Shown piece after piece: positions 63,943 to 64,000 of a stretch of 64,000 bases of DNA; positions within the stretch are counted from its first letter, which is position 1, and each line of letters starts with the position of its first letter. The DNA comes from Sulfurospirillum diekertiae (GTDB lineage: Bacteria > Campylobacterota > Campylobacteria > Campylobacterales > Sulfurospirillaceae). The stretch lies in assembly GCF_002309535.1 (NCBI RefSeq), contig NZ_CP023275.1:1922001-1986000 (forward strand), in the 5' to 3' direction. A model generated the notes under the pieces. It did no database searches and was not told the DNA's origin. It saw only the letters and a list, made by a program, of their open reading frames with translations. A program made the translations under genes and the position numbers.

Positions 63943-64000
63943 TTACTTGGTCAAAAAAGGCAGAAGCTTCTCAACGCTCAGCCCCATAGCGGTACTCTCT
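63943..64000 (-). CDS. 3' end of an unidentified gene
   Basis: The minus strand has an open frame from the right edge ending at TAA 63943-63945, two bases before the bioF start, giving a C-terminus ESTAMGLSVEKLLPFLTK. The tight spacing to bioF suggests an operon. Too short to identify. Confidence 0.5.
   Translation of the reverse strand, partial: ESTAMGLSVEKLLPFLTK

Noticed and set aside
1..64000. CRISPR arrays, transposases, phage genes, tRNA, rRNA or tmRNA
   Set aside because: None could be seen on either strand; nearly all space is filled by housekeeping genes.

Overview
The window looks like a chromosomal segment from a Campylobacterota (epsilonproteobacterial) genome, most likely Sulfurospirillum or a close relative. 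I base this on the protein sequences (MagIII-type glycosylase, HP0958/FlgZ-like protein, DUF3972, a CheZ of the Campylobacter/Helicobacter type), on the order folC - LytM peptidase - bactofilin - mfd that I recall from Helicobacter pylori, on TATAAT-like -10 boxes without a clear -35, and on the moderately AT-rich composition. It is gene-dense housekeeping DNA. I see no insertion sequence, prophage, integron, CRISPR array, tRNA or rRNA.

Layout. 1-3.4 kb: the start of a prepilin-like gene, two small proteins (a possible ZapA/ZapB-like pair), uvrB and a secreted-type HESAH metalloprotease. 3.4-10 kb: polyphosphate kinase, gamma-carbonic anhydrase, a DnaQ-like exonuclease, trpF, rpe, rpmB, argJ, YdcH. 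10-24 kb (all minus): magIII, ymdB, mfd, bactofilin, LytM peptidase, folC, a diguanylate cyclase, lptE, leuS, secF-secD-yajC. 24-34 kb: lnt, metK with a long leader, an AEC transporter, the N-degron set aat-clpA-clpS, a TlpA-like lipoprotein, smpB-ispE-csrA-truB. 34-43 kb: uvrD, a LysR regulator, an SspB-like protein, pepF, pabC-pabB, pyrB, a glycine-zipper protein, bioD. 43-50 kb: an AraC/GyrI regulator, an aminotransferase, a DUF89 protein and the ffh-rpsP-khpA-rimM-trmD-rplS ribosome operon. 50-58 kb: RluA-type synthase, waaA, flgZ-like, Nif3-like, glyQ, DUF3972, purE, U32 peptidase, cheZ. 58-64 kb: PHP phosphatase, glnA, a frameshifted PBP1A gene, an ABC ATPase, bioF and the 3' end of one more gene.

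Functional links inside the window include N-degron proteolysis (Aat makes the signal, ClpS delivers, ClpA unfolds), Sec translocation (YajC-SecD-SecF), envelope building (LptE, WaaA, Lnt, PBP1A, bactofilin and LytM peptidase), DNA repair (UvrB, UvrD, Mfd, MagIII), folate (FolC, PabB, PabC) and biotin (BioF, BioD).

The most striking signal is not a gene. The perfect 12-bp palindrome TTTACATGTAAA occurs 21 times, about once per 3 kb. Assuming about 60 percent A+T, chance would give far less than one copy. Copies inside genes use only the two reading frames without a stop (FTCK or LHVK). All five intergenic copies lie 0-29 bp downstream of a stop codon. This resembles a highly iterated palindrome or a DNA-uptake-type sequence; I know of none described for this group. 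Other points to check are a structured metK leader with a Met-rich 22-codon ORF, a frameshift at a perfect -1 slippery heptamer in the PBP1A gene, an SspB-like protein, and an AraC-type gene whose start codon sits at the predicted transcription start inside a 14-bp palindrome.
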